Of a stretch of 59,728 nucleotides of DNA, positions 42,298 to 52,953 are shown in pieces. Each line of letters opens with the position of its first letter. Positions within the stretch are counted from its first letter, which is position 1. The translations under genes were made by a program, and so were the position numbers. This DNA comes from Cyclobacteriaceae bacterium (GTDB lineage Bacteria > Bacteroidota > Bacteroidia > Cytophagales > Cyclobacteriaceae). A model generated the notes under the pieces. That model searched no databases. It was given only the letters and a program-made list of their open reading frames with translations, and was not told where the DNA came from. The DNA lies in contig JAEUUJ010000045.1 in NCBI GenBank assembly GCA_016786495.1, positions 1 through 59,728 of the forward strand, read 5' to 3'.

Positions 42298-43086
42298 ATG
42301 AAGAACTTCTTTCTGATTTGCGTTATCGTTTTTTCATTCTTTGTTCTTCAGCGCTGTCTGGAGAAGACTCCTCCCCGCTTAGTGTGGAGCGATGAGTTCA
42401 GCAACCCGGGCGCGCCCGACACGTCAAAATGGAGTTATGATCTTGGCGGTCATGGCTGGGGCAACAACGAGTTGCAATATTATACCAACGATGCGCGCAA
42501 CGTGCGCGTTGAAAACGGTAATTTGGTTATTGAGGCAAGAAAGGACTCGTTCGAAAACAAAGCCTATACTTCAAGCCGCATTATCTCAAAACATAAAGGT
42601 GACTGGCTTTACGGCCGGATTGAAGTTCGCGCGCGCCTTCCCAAGGGCAAAGGCACATGGCCTGCGATCTGGATGCTGTCGACCGACTGGAAATATGGCG
42701 ATTGGCCGGCCAGCGGGGAAATCGATATCATGGAACACGTTGGATACGATCCGGAAGTTGTGCATGGCACCATCCACACCGAGGCATACAATCACGTCAA
42801 GCAAACTCAAAAGGAAGGAAAGATAACCGTTACCGGTGCCCAGGATGACTTCCACATTTACGCAGTCGATTGGCGCGAAGATAAGATGGAGTTTTTTGTT
42901 GATAACAAATTATATCACACCGTTGAACGTGATCCCAAAGACGACTTTAAAGGCTGGCCTTTCGACCAGAAGTTTCACTTGCTGATGAACATCGCGGTGG
43001 GTGGCAACTGGGGTGGCAAAGAAGGCGTGGATGAATCCATCTGGCCCCAGCAAATGATTGTTGACTACGTACGCGTGTACGAATAA
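42298..43086 (+). CDS. GH16 endo-beta-glucanase, single domain, probably membrane-anchored
   Basis: The protein has 262 residues. The N-terminal hydrophobic segment ends in FVLQRC, a weak lipobox, so outer-membrane anchoring is likely but not certain. The catalytic jelly roll is complete: WSDEFSNPGAPDTSKWSYDLG, GTWPAIWMLSTDW, and GEIDIMEH with Glu141 and Glu146. It is a paralogue of the upstream enzyme's catalytic domain without accessory domains. It starts 6 bp after that gene and probably finishes digestion at the surface or in the periplasm. A strong terminator follows. Confidence 0.92.
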   Translation: MKNFFLICVIVFSFFVLQRCLEKTPPRLVWSDEFSNPGAPDTSKWSYDLGGHGWGNNELQYYTNDARNVRVENGNLVIEARKDSFENKAYTSSRIISKHKGDWLYGRIEVRARLPKGKGTWPAIWMLSTDWKYGDWPASGEIDIMEHVGYDPEVVHGTIHTEAYNHVKQTQKEGKITVTGAQDDFHIYAVDWREDKMEFFVDNKLYHTVERDPKDDFKGWPFDQKFHLLMNIAVGGNWGGKEGVDESIWPQQMIVDYVRVYE

Positions 43087-43111
43087 AGATTTTTATTTTG
43101 GGTTAAAGTGC

Positions 43112-43148
43112 GAACAGTGCCTGTTGCCCGGGCGCTGTTCTTTTTTTT
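43112..43148 (+). terminator. Rho-independent terminator ending the glucan locus
   Basis: Arms GAACAGTGCC (43112-43121) and GGCGCTGTTC (43131-43140), with one G-T pair, precede eight T residues. Confidence 0.9.
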
Positions 43149-43177
43149 ATGCAAAGGGTAATTGATACCTTGCAGCC

Positions 43178-44539
43178 TTGATTCAACACGACACCATTGT
43201 TGCACTTGCCACCGCGCAGGGGATCAGCGCGATAGCCGTCATCCGGCTGTCGGGGAAAGATTCTATTGCCGTCACGCAACGGGTTTTTAAAGGAAAAAAC
43301 CTGCTCGAAGCGAACACCCACACCGTTCACTTCGGAACACTTCACCACCAGGGTAAACTCATTGACGAGGTATTGGTTACAGTGTTCAAAGAACCCCACT
43401 CCTTCACACGCGAGAACTCCGTTGAAATTTCCTGCCACGGTTCCCCCGTGATTATCAAAGAGATTGTCAAGGCTTTGTTGACGGAAGGTGCCCGGCTGGC
43501 AGGCCCGGGGGAATTCACCAAACGTGCTTTCCTGAACGGCCGAATGGATCTTGCTCAGGCAGAAGCCGTGGCGGATTTAATCAATGCGGAAACCGACAAC
43601 GCGCGACAAGCCGCGTTAAACCAGATGCGGGGCGGCTTTTCAAAGGAAATCAATCACTTGCGTGAAGAGTTGATTCACTTTGCTTCGCTGATTGAACTGG
43701 AACTGGATTTTGGTGAGGAGGATGTGGAGTTTGCCAAGCGCGATGACCTCCGAAAACTGATCCTCACGATTCAGTCTTATCTGAGTTCACTGATTCAATC
43801 GTTCGATCAGGGCAACGTGATCAAAAACGGAGTACCAACTGTTATTGCCGGAAAGCCGAACGCGGGCAAATCAACGTTATTGAATCTTCTTTTGAATGAA
43901 GAAAAAGCGATCGTTTCGGAAATTGCCGGTACAACCCGTGACGTCATTGAAGATGAAATTGTGTTAGGCGGAATCAACTTCAGGTTTATCGATACGGCAG
44001 GACTGCGGGAAACACAGGATGTGATTGAAGCCATCGGGGTTGAACGGACACGCGACCGGATGAGGAAGGCGTCCGTAATTTTGTACCTGTTCGACTTATC
44101 GGCTACGAATCTCACCGACATTCAGCGGGAAACGGAAGAGTTAAAACAGTTGGCCATTCCGTTCATTCGAATTGGCAATAAAATTGACAAGGCAAATCCT
44201 GAACTGTTAAACGCACTTTCGCAGGAAGATTTTGTTCTGATCTCCGCATCGCAGAAAGAGAACATTCAGCACTTAAAAGATAAACTCCTCTCCTTCTTTC
44301 AGGTTAGCACCGTTAAATCAGGTGATGTGTTGGTAACCAGCCTGCGGCACTATCAAAACCTGTTGCAGACGCACCAGTCGCTTGACCGGGTGCTTGCCGG
44401 AATGAGCGAAGGAATCACCGGCGATTTTTTAGCGATGGATATTCGTCAATCGCTGCACTATCTGGGAGAGATCACGGGGGCGATCACAACCGATGATCTA
44501 CTCGAGAATATTTTCAGTAAGTTTTGTATTGGCAAATAA
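43178..44539 (+). CDS. mnmE: tRNA uridine-5-carboxymethylaminomethyl modification GTPase MnmE
   Basis: The protein has 453 residues from a TTG; DTIVALATAQG right after it is the family start. The N-terminal folate-binding domain has SCHGSPVIIKEI and GPGEFTKRAFLNGRMDLAQA. The inserted G domain has KPNAGKSTLLN, the switch II DTAGLRE and NKID, and the C-terminus keeps the essential CIGK. With MnmG it makes the 5-aminomethyl uridine modification in the tRNA wobble position. It is transcribed alone, right after the glucan-locus terminator, and ends 41 bp from the convergent giant gene. Confidence 0.95.
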   Translation: MIQHDTIVALATAQGISAIAVIRLSGKDSIAVTQRVFKGKNLLEANTHTVHFGTLHHQGKLIDEVLVTVFKEPHSFTRENSVEISCHGSPVIIKEIVKALLTEGARLAGPGEFTKRAFLNGRMDLAQAEAVADLINAETDNARQAALNQMRGGFSKEINHLREELIHFASLIELELDFGEEDVEFAKRDDLRKLILTIQSYLSSLIQSFDQGNVIKNGVPTVIAGKPNAGKSTLLNLLLNEEKAIVSEIAGTTRDVIEDEIVLGGINFRFIDTAGLRETQDVIEAIGVERTRDRMRKASVILYLFDLSATNLTDIQRETEELKQLAIPFIRIGNKIDKANPELLNALSQEDFVLISASQKENIQHLKDKLLSFFQVSTVKSGDVLVTSLRHYQNLLQTHQSLDRVLAGMSEGITGDFLAMDIRQSLHYLGEITGAITTDDLLENIFSKFCIGK

Positions 44540-44580
44540 TACAAAAGTCATCAAGTTCGGCCGTTAAGGACTGGACTATG

Positions 44581-47500
44581 CTAATGAATCACCGTAAGCT
44601 TGATAACTTTTTCCTGCTGACCGCGCTGAATCTTGAGAAAGTATATGCCTTCAGTAATTTCAGATGTATTGAGTTCGATAAGATTAACAGACGATTGCTT
44701 GTACGGTACCGGAATAATCCGGCTCAAATTATCAACCAGCACTACCGATCTGGCATCGATTGCTGCCGGACATTCAACCAGCGTAGATCCGTTCGCAGGA
44801 TTTGGATAACACACGACCCGGTTCAGAAAATGTTCATCCTCTATTCCGGTGAAAACAAAGTTATAGGGTTCCGAAATCGCAGAACATCCGTTGCTGATAA
44901 CCATTACCTGATACGAACCGCTGGCTTGCGGAATATAAAGCTGATCCGTTGAGTTAGCGATCGGCACGCCGTTCAAGTACCAGGCATAAGAATCTGCTGC
45001 TGTAGCCGAAAGAGCGTGACCTAAGGGTGTAATCAGTGCCTGAGGAGAAAACCGTAAAAGCATGACGGTATCCCGGGTTACACATCCCCGACTGTCTTTG
45101 ACACTAACGCTATACTGCCCGGGTTGAAAAACACTGACGAAGCGATCGGTGCTACCGGTGCTCCATTGATAGTTTTGAAAAACACCAGCATCCAGAACCA
45201 CACCTTGCCCGGCATCTGCACATTGCATAATATCGGGACCCAGCGAAACCGGCTGAACAAAAACAATATTAAGAACCCTGCTATTGTTCGACGTGACCAT
45301 ATCAGGCGATCCCGAGGTTTTCTCTATCGTAATTTCAATTTTATTCGATCCGGTAACTAACGCAGGAAGCTGCGCCAAAACAATATTAGTCGCCTCTCCG
45401 AAGGCGAGCGTTCCGGTCCAATTAATGTCAGCTTGCTGCAGCCCATTGAGCTTCCACCTGGCGCTAAGCGTTGATACTTGTTCGGTTCCCATGTTACGCA
45501 CCGAGATCGATAACGGATTTTTCAATCCACAGGCAAACGACTCGTCAATTTCGGTCAGCACAACATCGGAAAGTAGAAACTCGCCAAACTCATCAGCACC
45601 GATCGTTGGATAACCCGGGTGACGAGGCTGGCCGTCAATGTCTAACGCCACTTCCGGAATATGAAGTCCTTTTCCAATTAGTTGTGGAGAGCTTGCATGC
45701 AGATCTGAAGCTGAAACAAATAACGGATTGGTTTCAAATGAATTTAATTCTGTCCCCGATGCATCGCGCCACGCATCAATTGTTTGAAAATACTCATAAC
45801 CTTGCAGATACCGTTTAATTATTGAATTGCCGGTTTTAAAAAATGCATTATGATCGGATGTTACACCTGAAACCCTCGATTCAATGCAATACCCGCCACC
45901 AATATTTGCCAGGATATTGTTTCTAACATCAACATGATATGCGGAATAAATTGCTAATGCGGAGCTTTCAGGATTAGTATCTACAACCAGAATGCTATTG
46001 TAATATGCCTTCAGCCTGTTGCCTCCTGAACTCGGGCATTCCAGACCATAAACCGGTACACCGAGCGAATTCTGAACAACCGTGACAAAGTTATTGACAA
46101 CTACCGCTTCAGAATCATAAACCCGTATTCCGGTTCCCGGAAATTCGATTTTATTTCCGATAGCATAAATTCCCCGGCTGTTGTATAGAGAAATACCACA
46201 CGCCCCATACATTTTAACCAGATCAGAGCGAACAGTATTGCCTTCCACTTTAAAGAATGGTCCATCTACATATATCCCGTTAAGAGTCTGATTAACAAGT
46301 TCGTTTTGGAAAATTACGTTCATATCAACTGGAACCGGATCTACCGGTCGGCCTGCATTCACGACTATACCCGTATTACCTCCCAGAATTATATTTTTCT
46401 GAATTTTCGAACCGATTATAAGGCCGCCAGACATGACAATTCCGGCCGTACCGAAATCTGAATCGTTCGGTACCTGTTCCAGGTTGAATATGTTATTCTG
46501 AATGAAAATATACTGAAGCGAGTCAAAAGGGGCTTCAAGCCTTATGCCGCGTCCCGCTTTCGCTCCTAAAGGGGAAAACGTGAGCTGCTCGAGCGTGATG
46601 TAGTCTGCAGATTCCAGTCTCCAGACTTCCTGATTCACCTCATCGGTTTCAGCAGTAATGGTTACGTTATCAGCAATGTTACTTTCAGACTTAAACGTTA
46701 TACGGTTAGCCTGGCTCGCACCGGCTATTTCCGGGAGAATCACGCGCTCATGATAGATTCCATTTCTGATATTAAATACTACCGCCCCGCATACCCCATG
46801 TTGCTTAAGCACGGTGACAGCATCGCTGATTGTAGGAAAATCCGGAGAATCGCCACCAATCGTAAATGTTCCCGAAGCAGCCGGTTTGACGGATCTTTCA
46901 CATGTGTCATTTGTTGGAATCTCATCGGTATGGCCGTTTGGTGATAATGTTCGAGCCACAATTGTATAGGTAACAAGCTTGCCAAAGCTGAACGTCCCGA
47001 TTTTCACCGGTTCCGATATCTCACCCACGGTCAAAGCACCCGTCCACTCAACGGCTGGTTGAGACACTCCATTTACAGACCAAACGATCGTGGCGTTCGT
47101 TAATAAGCCGCGTCCCATATTTCGAACCGTGACATACACATCGTTGGTGCCTTGACAAACGGAGGTAAACGGATTAATCGATGCGATTCGTGAGTCAAAA
47201 GATGGAACATAAAACTCATCAGCGCCCATGTCCGGATGCACGGGATCGCGGGCATCTCCGTCAATATCAGTTGTTACAGAGGGCAAACTTTGACCCAACT
47301 TGTTTACCGCGGGGTTAAGTGCATGAAGGTCATTCTCGGAAATAAATATCGGGTTAATACTTACCGAATTTTGATCCATACCAGATGCACGCTGGTAATC
47401 GCCAAGATTATCATACCTGACACTATTGAACATGTACAGACTGTCAGGCGACCAAAGATCGTTATGATCCAGAACCAACGGTAGTAACGGATGCGTGTTT

Positions 47501-50500
47501 ATCAGGATTGACAGTCCCGAAAAAATAGTGAGGCCGGCACGCGTGCGATTAACAAATATATTGTTGACCACCTGTACAAGACTGTCGTTTTCAGATTCGA
47601 ATGCTGCAATACCGTGGTAAAACGGATGTGAGCTGGACATTTGGACACTATTATGATAGTATTGGATATTCTTGTTGGACGCCGAAATAATACCAGCATA
47701 CGAATAGTCAGTTGACGAAATCATATTGTTCACTACCAGGCTTTCGGTGTACTTGTCGCCTGACCCGCGAATGCTCAACGGGTAATTATACGCTCCAAAA
47801 ATCTTGTTATTCTGAATTAAAAAAGGTCCTATAGATTGAACATTGATACCGGATTCACCAAAATCACTCTCAATGGAATTATTCACAATTTCCACGTTTC
47901 TGGAAAAACCCTTTAAATCGAAGCCCGTCCCAACATACCTTAACCGGTTTGATTCGATACGGATACGGTCCGTATTTTCCATCGCTACCCCGATCCCTGT
48001 CACTCCAAAATAGTTTCCAGCGATCAGGATATCAGATGCTCCGGAAGTCAGATAAATCCCACCGATCCCTGAACTATCACGCGTAGCACGCTCAGTGTTA
48101 AAATGATTACCTAAAATCTCACAATACGTTACGGGGCCTTCCGTCTTAATCATCGTTCCGGTGCCCCAGGGATGCGGAAGAAAATTCAGTTCCTTGAACG
48201 TAACGTGACTTGTATTCTTAATCAGGAAATTCACTCCGGGGCGGGAATAGATTTCGATCAGCGTTTTATAAAAAGCTGTGTTTGGTCCATCTTTAGCCTG
48301 AAAGGTAATTTTATTAACATCGGAAGTATTAACGACATTCTCAATCACCACAACTTCGTCATATGTTCCCGGCATTACCTGAAAAGTAGCTGGCCCACAA
48401 AGACCTACACGATTCAGATAGCGCGCTGCAGCCTGATGCGAAGGAAAATCAGCAAGAGCGTGATGCCCAATGGTATAAACACCGTTAAGTTTTTGCATTA
48501 CGTTGTAGACAAACGTTGAATCATTAAGTTGCTCCTGGTCCGGAGTATTATTCGGAAGGGTTGTCCAGGCTGCTATCTTAAAGCTGTCGGAGGGATTCAG
48601 GTGAACACTACCTATCGTAAACTCTCCGGATTCGACACCCTGAGCAAGTGATCCGTTCCACACAACGGGCGACATCAACGTTCCATTTACGCTCCAGTTA
48701 ATGACCGTATTGGTCAGTGAACTTGTTCCGAAGTTTTTAATCTTGACTTTGACGGGATGATCGGGCCCGCATTCGTCCGGACGAACGACTTTACTGATCC
48801 CTGCATCATTTGGAAACAATTCAAGATCAAACTCATCTGCACCAATATCGGGATGTTGCGCATCCCGAACGTTACCGTCAATATCCGTTGTAAGCGAACC
48901 ACCTGCACCCGCGTTCGCAATGCGATGATCGCTTCTGATATGAAGATCGGTGTCAGACACGAACCGCGGATACAAAAAGACAGAGTTGGTATCCATACCC
49001 GTAACTTTCGTCCATTCAAAAAGACCCGTGTATAGATTAGTTGTCGGATATGCACTTAAATTCCATGACGCTTCCGGCATCGTAGCCATAAACTGCTTGT
49101 TAGGGCTATAAAAAACATTGAAGTCAGAACTCACGGGAGCATCAATCGCGGTCGCTACACATACTCCACTACCCGCATTGATCACAATGTTGTTCTTGAA
49201 ATCAACCTTTTTTGAGACCGGTTTGGGTTCCGGGAAACCATGATAAAAAAAGTCAAATAAGACAGTCATCAATTCGGCATGGGAGACAATCGTATTATTT
49301 CTGACATATAAGTTGGTAGAACTTACGATACGTAATCCATCACCTTTTCCGCTCTTGATAAAATTATTTACAACTCTTGAGTTTGATATTCCTTCATTTA
49401 TCCATTCAGTCAACTGCACTCCGCTTACAGAAGCCACAAACTCGTTGGCGCTTACTTCGGAATTATTAAAGCATCGCCCGGCTGCAAGTCCGGTGTGTGC
49501 ACGGACAACATTTTTGTGGATCAGGATGTTGCTTTGCAAACCAACTTCAATGCCGATGCTAGGGTTCGATGGTGCTACAGTATCCAGCATGATTTTATTG
49601 TAGATGATCCGATTCGCGTTTCCGTATGCATCAGATACGCTGATCCCTGCATCCATAAAATAGCCGTCATCGGCAATTTTTAGCGTGTTGTTGCTTACCG
49701 TAACGGCATCAAACCTTGAACCATTAACGGTTGCGACACCCCGTCCGGAAATAAATCCGAGGATGAGATTATTGTCAAGTGTTACATGAGAGGTGTTGTT
49801 CTTGAACTCAACAATATTCATGCACCCCTGGGCTGCTCCTTTCAGCGACAGGTTTTTTACACTCACCCAGGCCGTTCCATCAAATGTTACGGTAGCTCCA
49901 AACCCATCGGGAAAAATGACAACAGATTCCGGATCGCCTGACTCCGATGTGATGATAACCGAATTGTGTTCCGATGCCCCGGGGATCAATGGTATAACCA
50001 ATGGTTCGGAATAGAGACCTGGCCGGATGTTCAGGGACACGGCACCACAGATTCCATTTTTTAGTGCAAACATGGCGTCTGCCAGCGTTTCGTAGTCGGG
50101 ATTGAAACCCCCTACTGTGAATGTTCCTGATAATCCCCCTGTTGTGATGTACTGGCTGATCGTATCATTTCGACCGACTAAATCACCGCTTGCTTCCAAC
50201 GTGACAACAAGGCGATGCTTGCCAGACGAAAACCCAAACGAACCCAGGTTAACAACCGAAGTTTGCCCTGCCCCTACACTTGCCTGAACGGGGATTTGCT
50301 CTTCATTGTCAACACTCCACCGTAGCGTGAAATTACTCAGTGCCCTTATACCAAAATTCGTTACCTCAACTCCGACAGTGCCAGTTCCGCCGCAATTAAC
50401 ATGTTCTGCAAGCACGTTCGTGATACCGGCATCAACAGCAGCTGTTAAAAACTCATCCGCACCGATATCGGGCGCAGTTGCGTTGCGGGGCTGCCCCTCG

Positions 50501-52953
50501 ATATCTGTCAATATCTCCGGCAACGGCAACGCAGCTCCGTTTAGTGCGTGATTAACCGTTGTTGGTGTGACCAGCGGACTTCCGTCGACAAGTTGCGGAT
50601 CAACCGAAATCGAATGCTCATCATAGCCCGAAATTGCCTGCCAGGCCGGGAGATCGTTGCCATATAGTTCGGCACTTCCCCCGGTACGAACGCGATTCAC
50701 GCGACCGATATATGACCCCGGTGCGTAGAGATTATTATAATCAGAAGAAAAACTTGCAGGATTTTTTATCAATCCAAGCACAGTGCCCTGGCCTGCGTTG
50801 AAAAGAATATTATTTTTCAGATCAAATATTCCATCCGTTGCTGCGATCACCTGACCACCGTTTACAACAACCGTGTTATAATAAATTTTAGCGTTGCCCC
50901 GACTGACATTAATACCAGTTCCGAATACGGAAGAATAGATGTAGTTGTTGTGAATGACTGCATCACCCGCTGATACCATCACATAAATCCCGTAATACCC
51001 ATGCGAAGTTGCCGCGGCAGAAGTGATCTTGTTGTTACGGATTATCAACTGCTCTTGTACGTCGTTGAAACTAATGCCTGCTTTTCGCTGACCTTCAAAC
51101 TTGTTATTGGCAATTTCAATGATGCCGTCGGCTGACGGTCTGTCGGGATAACTATATTCAATACCAATTTCCCCGCCAATAAATAAATTACCAGTCACGC
51201 TTATCTTCCCTGATGCGCCTACCCTGAGCAGCGAACCAGTGGATGCTGAGAAGATATTTTTCTCGAACACAATACCCGTTGACCTGGAAATCCCGATGGA
51301 CTGCGAACTGGACGACTCGAACGAAAGATTTCTGAACGTGATGTATGACGTTGAGCTTAACACCAATCCAACGGCTTGATTCAATATTACAGCATGCGGA
51401 TCGTTCGTTTCCGATTGAAATGTAATTGTTGCCGTTTCCGCTGCGCCACGAATGCTGTTGAGGGTTGCGGAATTTTCATATGTTCCGGGGCGGAAATTAA
51501 AAACCACCGATTGACAAATTCCATACTGATTAAGGGCAGCCGCGGCAGCGCCAAGCGAATTAAAATCAGGAGATGTTCCACCGATCGTATACGTTCCTGA
51601 CAATACATTAAACCGATAGACCACGTTCAGCGAATTGTCCTCCGGGTTCTCGTCTGTCCCACCGTTAGGATTTACAACCCATACTTTTACCTGAAAATCA
51701 CGGAAACTCTTATTAAAGTTATATGTACCGATCGTAAACCAAGCCGATGTATCTAGTACGGCGAGATTTCCTGTCCACTGAAAAACTGGTTGTTCAATGC
51801 CGTCAACGGACCAGTGAACTTCTGTGCTACCCAATGTTGGCGGGGCATTATTCATAATCCTCGCCTTAACTTCATAAACACCTCGACACAAATTAGTTGA
51901 ATATTGGTTTACTTCTGTCAGCGTGACGTCACGCAACGGCATCGGATCGCCCGCAGTGTTCGTAATGCGGGTTTGGCGAATGTTTGGACTTCCGCTTTGC
52001 ACCAATACGCCAGCCTGCGTCCCCGTTACAAAATCAACGTCTGATACCAGCAATCCCTTTGTCGAACTTTGAATAGCCCAAAAATTACCTCCATCATTCG
52101 TTTTATACAATCCTTTACCCGAGGCAAGAAAGCCGGTTTGAGAATCGGTGAAAACAACTTTGTAAAATGACGTTCCGGCATTGGTGATATTGGATCTCAC
52201 AGGCGCCCACGTGTTACCGCCATCCGTAGTTTTCAAAAGCACGTTCGAACCCGAAATATAACCAGTGTTATCGTCGATAAACTTTACTGCATAAAGAGAC
52301 TGCTGAAAACTTTCATCCAACGACCAGTTGACTCCTCCGTTTGACGTTCGAAGGATGATGCCATCGCCTACGGCAATACCGTGATTGTCATCGGTGAAAA
52401 ACACGCCATAAAGCTGGCCGTTTTGAGTTGGCGATTGCTGAACGACCCAATTGCTTCCTCCATCGATAGTTTTTACGATGCCCCCATATAAACCCACGGC
52501 ATAACCAACTTGGTCGCTAGCAAAGTACATGTCTTGCAGGTCGAGGCCGGCAGAGTAGTGAACCAACGTCCAGGTATTTCCACCATTGATTGTTTTATAT
52601 ATGACCCTGAATAGCGCTGTAGAACTCATCGCATAAACAAACCCGACATTCTCATTGAGAAAATATACCCGGTTGCGAATACTCGAATACAGAAATTCAA
52701 ACCCGGGATTGAAATTAGTAAACTGCTTGTTGATGGATTGCCAGGTTGAGCCACCATTCGTGGTCTTAAATACTGCTTCATTGTCACCGGCATAAAAGGT
52801 GGTAGCACTGGTCGCATCAACTGAAAGTGGAAGCCGCCCTTCAGGAAGATTTCTTTCCGACCATTGGGCCTGAGAAGCGACTGAATAAAAAATCGCGCCA
52901 AGAAACGATAGGAGTTTCAAACAGCTATTTCTGCACGCAGACCGGGATTTCAT
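44581..52953 (-). CDS. Giant secreted protein: BNR-type propeller, four beta-helix/CARDB-like modules, T9SS tail
   Basis: The protein has 2790 residues with a signal peptide (to VASQAQ). Residues about 30-330 carry Asp-box-like units with K-T-x-x-G-G-x-x-W, at least six times (FKTTNGGSTWQ, VKTIDGGSNWV, YKTNDGGNFWA), a YCF48-like propeller. Four tandem modules of about 540 residues follow; each has a lead-in such as GTFTIGGDSPDFPTISDA, a right-handed parallel beta-helix, the marker GADEF (near 827, 1373, 1912 and 2454), and an Ig/CARDB-like domain with WSVNG. A type A sorting domain (from about 2715, VVCYPNPANG) ends it. It is a T9SS cargo, and adhesion or polysaccharide binding is inferred. 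No catalytic residues are evident. Confidence 0.85.
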   Translation of the reverse strand: MKSRSACRNSCLKLLSFLGAIFYSVASQAQWSERNLPEGRLPLSVDATSATTFYAGDNEAVFKTTNGGSTWQSINKQFTNFNPGFEFLYSSIRNRVYFLNENVGFVYAMSSTALFRVIYKTINGGNTWTLVHYSAGLDLQDMYFASDQVGYAVGLYGGIVKTIDGGSNWVVQQSPTQNGQLYGVFFTDDNHGIAVGDGIILRTSNGGVNWSLDESFQQSLYAVKFIDDNTGYISGSNVLLKTTDGGNTWAPVRSNITNAGTSFYKVVFTDSQTGFLASGKGLYKTNDGGNFWAIQSSTKGLLVSDVDFVTGTQAGVLVQSGSPNIRQTRITNTAGDPMPLRDVTLTEVNQYSTNLCRGVYEVKARIMNNAPPTLGSTEVHWSVDGIEQPVFQWTGNLAVLDTSAWFTIGTYNFNKSFRDFQVKVWVVNPNGGTDENPEDNSLNVVYRFNVLSGTYTIGGTSPDFNSLGAAAAALNQYGICQSVVFNFRPGTYENSATLNSIRGAAETATITFQSETNDPHAVILNQAVGLVLSSTSYITFRNLSFESSSSQSIGISRSTGIVFEKNIFSASTGSLLRVGASGKISVTGNLFIGGEIGIEYSYPDRPSADGIIEIANNKFEGQRKAGISFNDVQEQLIIRNNKITSAAATSHGYYGIYVMVSAGDAVIHNNYIYSSVFGTGINVSRGNAKIYYNTVVVNGGQVIAATDGIFDLKNNILFNAGQGTVLGLIKNPASFSSDYNNLYAPGSYIGRVNRVRTGGSAELYGNDLPAWQAISGYDEHSISVDPQLVDGSPLVTPTTVNHALNGAALPLPEILTDIEGQPRNATAPDIGADEFLTAAVDAGITNVLAEHVNCGGTGTVGVEVTNFGIRALSNFTLRWSVDNEEQIPVQASVGAGQTSVVNLGSFGFSSGKHRLVVTLEASGDLVGRNDTISQYITTGGLSGTFTVGGFNPDYETLADAMFALKNGICGAVSLNIRPGLYSEPLVIPLIPGASEHNSVIITSESGDPESVVIFPDGFGATVTFDGTAWVSVKNLSLKGAAQGCMNIVEFKNNTSHVTLDNNLILGFISGRGVATVNGSRFDAVTVSNNTLKIADDGYFMDAGISVSDAYGNANRIIYNKIMLDTVAPSNPSIGIEVGLQSNILIHKNVVRAHTGLAAGRCFNNSEVSANEFVASVSGVQLTEWINEGISNSRVVNNFIKSGKGDGLRIVSSTNLYVRNNTIVSHAELMTVLFDFFYHGFPEPKPVSKKVDFKNNIVINAGSGVCVATAIDAPVSSDFNVFYSPNKQFMATMPEASWNLSAYPTTNLYTGLFEWTKVTGMDTNSVFLYPRFVSDTDLHIRSDHRIANAGAGGSLTTDIDGNVRDAQHPDIGADEFDLELFPNDAGISKVVRPDECGPDHPVKVKIKNFGTSSLTNTVINWSVNGTLMSPVVWNGSLAQGVESGEFTIGSVHLNPSDSFKIAAWTTLPNNTPDQEQLNDSTFVYNVMQKLNGVYTIGHHALADFPSHQAAARYLNRVGLCGPATFQVMPGTYDEVVVIENVVNTSDVNKITFQAKDGPNTAFYKTLIEIYSRPGVNFLIKNTSHVTFKELNFLPHPWGTGTMIKTEGPVTYCEILGNHFNTERATRDSSGIGGIYLTSGASDILIAGNYFGVTGIGVAMENTDRIRIESNRLRYVGTGFDLKGFSRNVEIVNNSIESDFGESGINVQSIGPFLIQNNKIFGAYNYPLSIRGSGDKYTESLVVNNMISSTDYSYAGIISASNKNIQYYHNSVQMSSSHPFYHGIAAFESENDSLVQVVNNIFVNRTRAGLTIFSGLSILINTHPLLPLVLDHNDLWSPDSLYMFNSVRYDNLGDYQRASGMDQNSVSINPIFISENDLHALNPAVNKLGQSLPSVTTDIDGDARDPVHPDMGADEFYVPSFDSRIASINPFTSVCQGTNDVYVTVRNMGRGLLTNATIVWSVNGVSQPAVEWTGALTVGEISEPVKIGTFSFGKLVTYTIVARTLSPNGHTDEIPTNDTCERSVKPAASGTFTIGGDSPDFPTISDAVTVLKQHGVCGAVVFNIRNGIYHERVILPEIAGASQANRITFKSESNIADNVTITAETDEVNQEVWRLESADYITLEQLTFSPLGAKAGRGIRLEAPFDSLQYIFIQNNIFNLEQVPNDSDFGTAGIVMSGGLIIGSKIQKNIILGGNTGIVVNAGRPVDPVPVDMNVIFQNELVNQTLNGIYVDGPFFKVEGNTVRSDLVKMYGACGISLYNSRGIYAIGNKIEFPGTGIRVYDSEAVVVNNFVTVVQNSLGVPVYGLECPSSGGNRLKAYYNSILVVDTNPESSALAIYSAYHVDVRNNILANIGGGYCIESRVSGVTSDHNAFFKTGNSIIKRYLQGYEYFQTIDAWRDASGTELNSFETNPLFVSASDLHASSPQLIGKGLHIPEVALDIDGQPRHPGYPTIGADEFGEFLLSDVVLTEIDESFACGLKNPLSISVRNMGTEQVSTLSARWKLNGLQQADINWTGTLAFGEATNIVLAQLPALVTGSNKIEITIEKTSGSPDMVTSNNSRVLNIVFVQPVSLGPDIMQCADAGQGVVLDAGVFQNYQWSTGSTDRFVSVFQPGQYSVSVKDSRGCVTRDTVMLLRFSPQALITPLGHALSATAADSYAWYLNGVPIANSTDQLYIPQASGSYQVMVISNGCSAISEPYNFVFTGIEDEHFLNRVVCYPNPANGSTLVECPAAIDARSVVLVDNLSRIIPVPYKQSSVNLIELNTSEITEGIYFLKIQRGQQEKVIKLTVIH

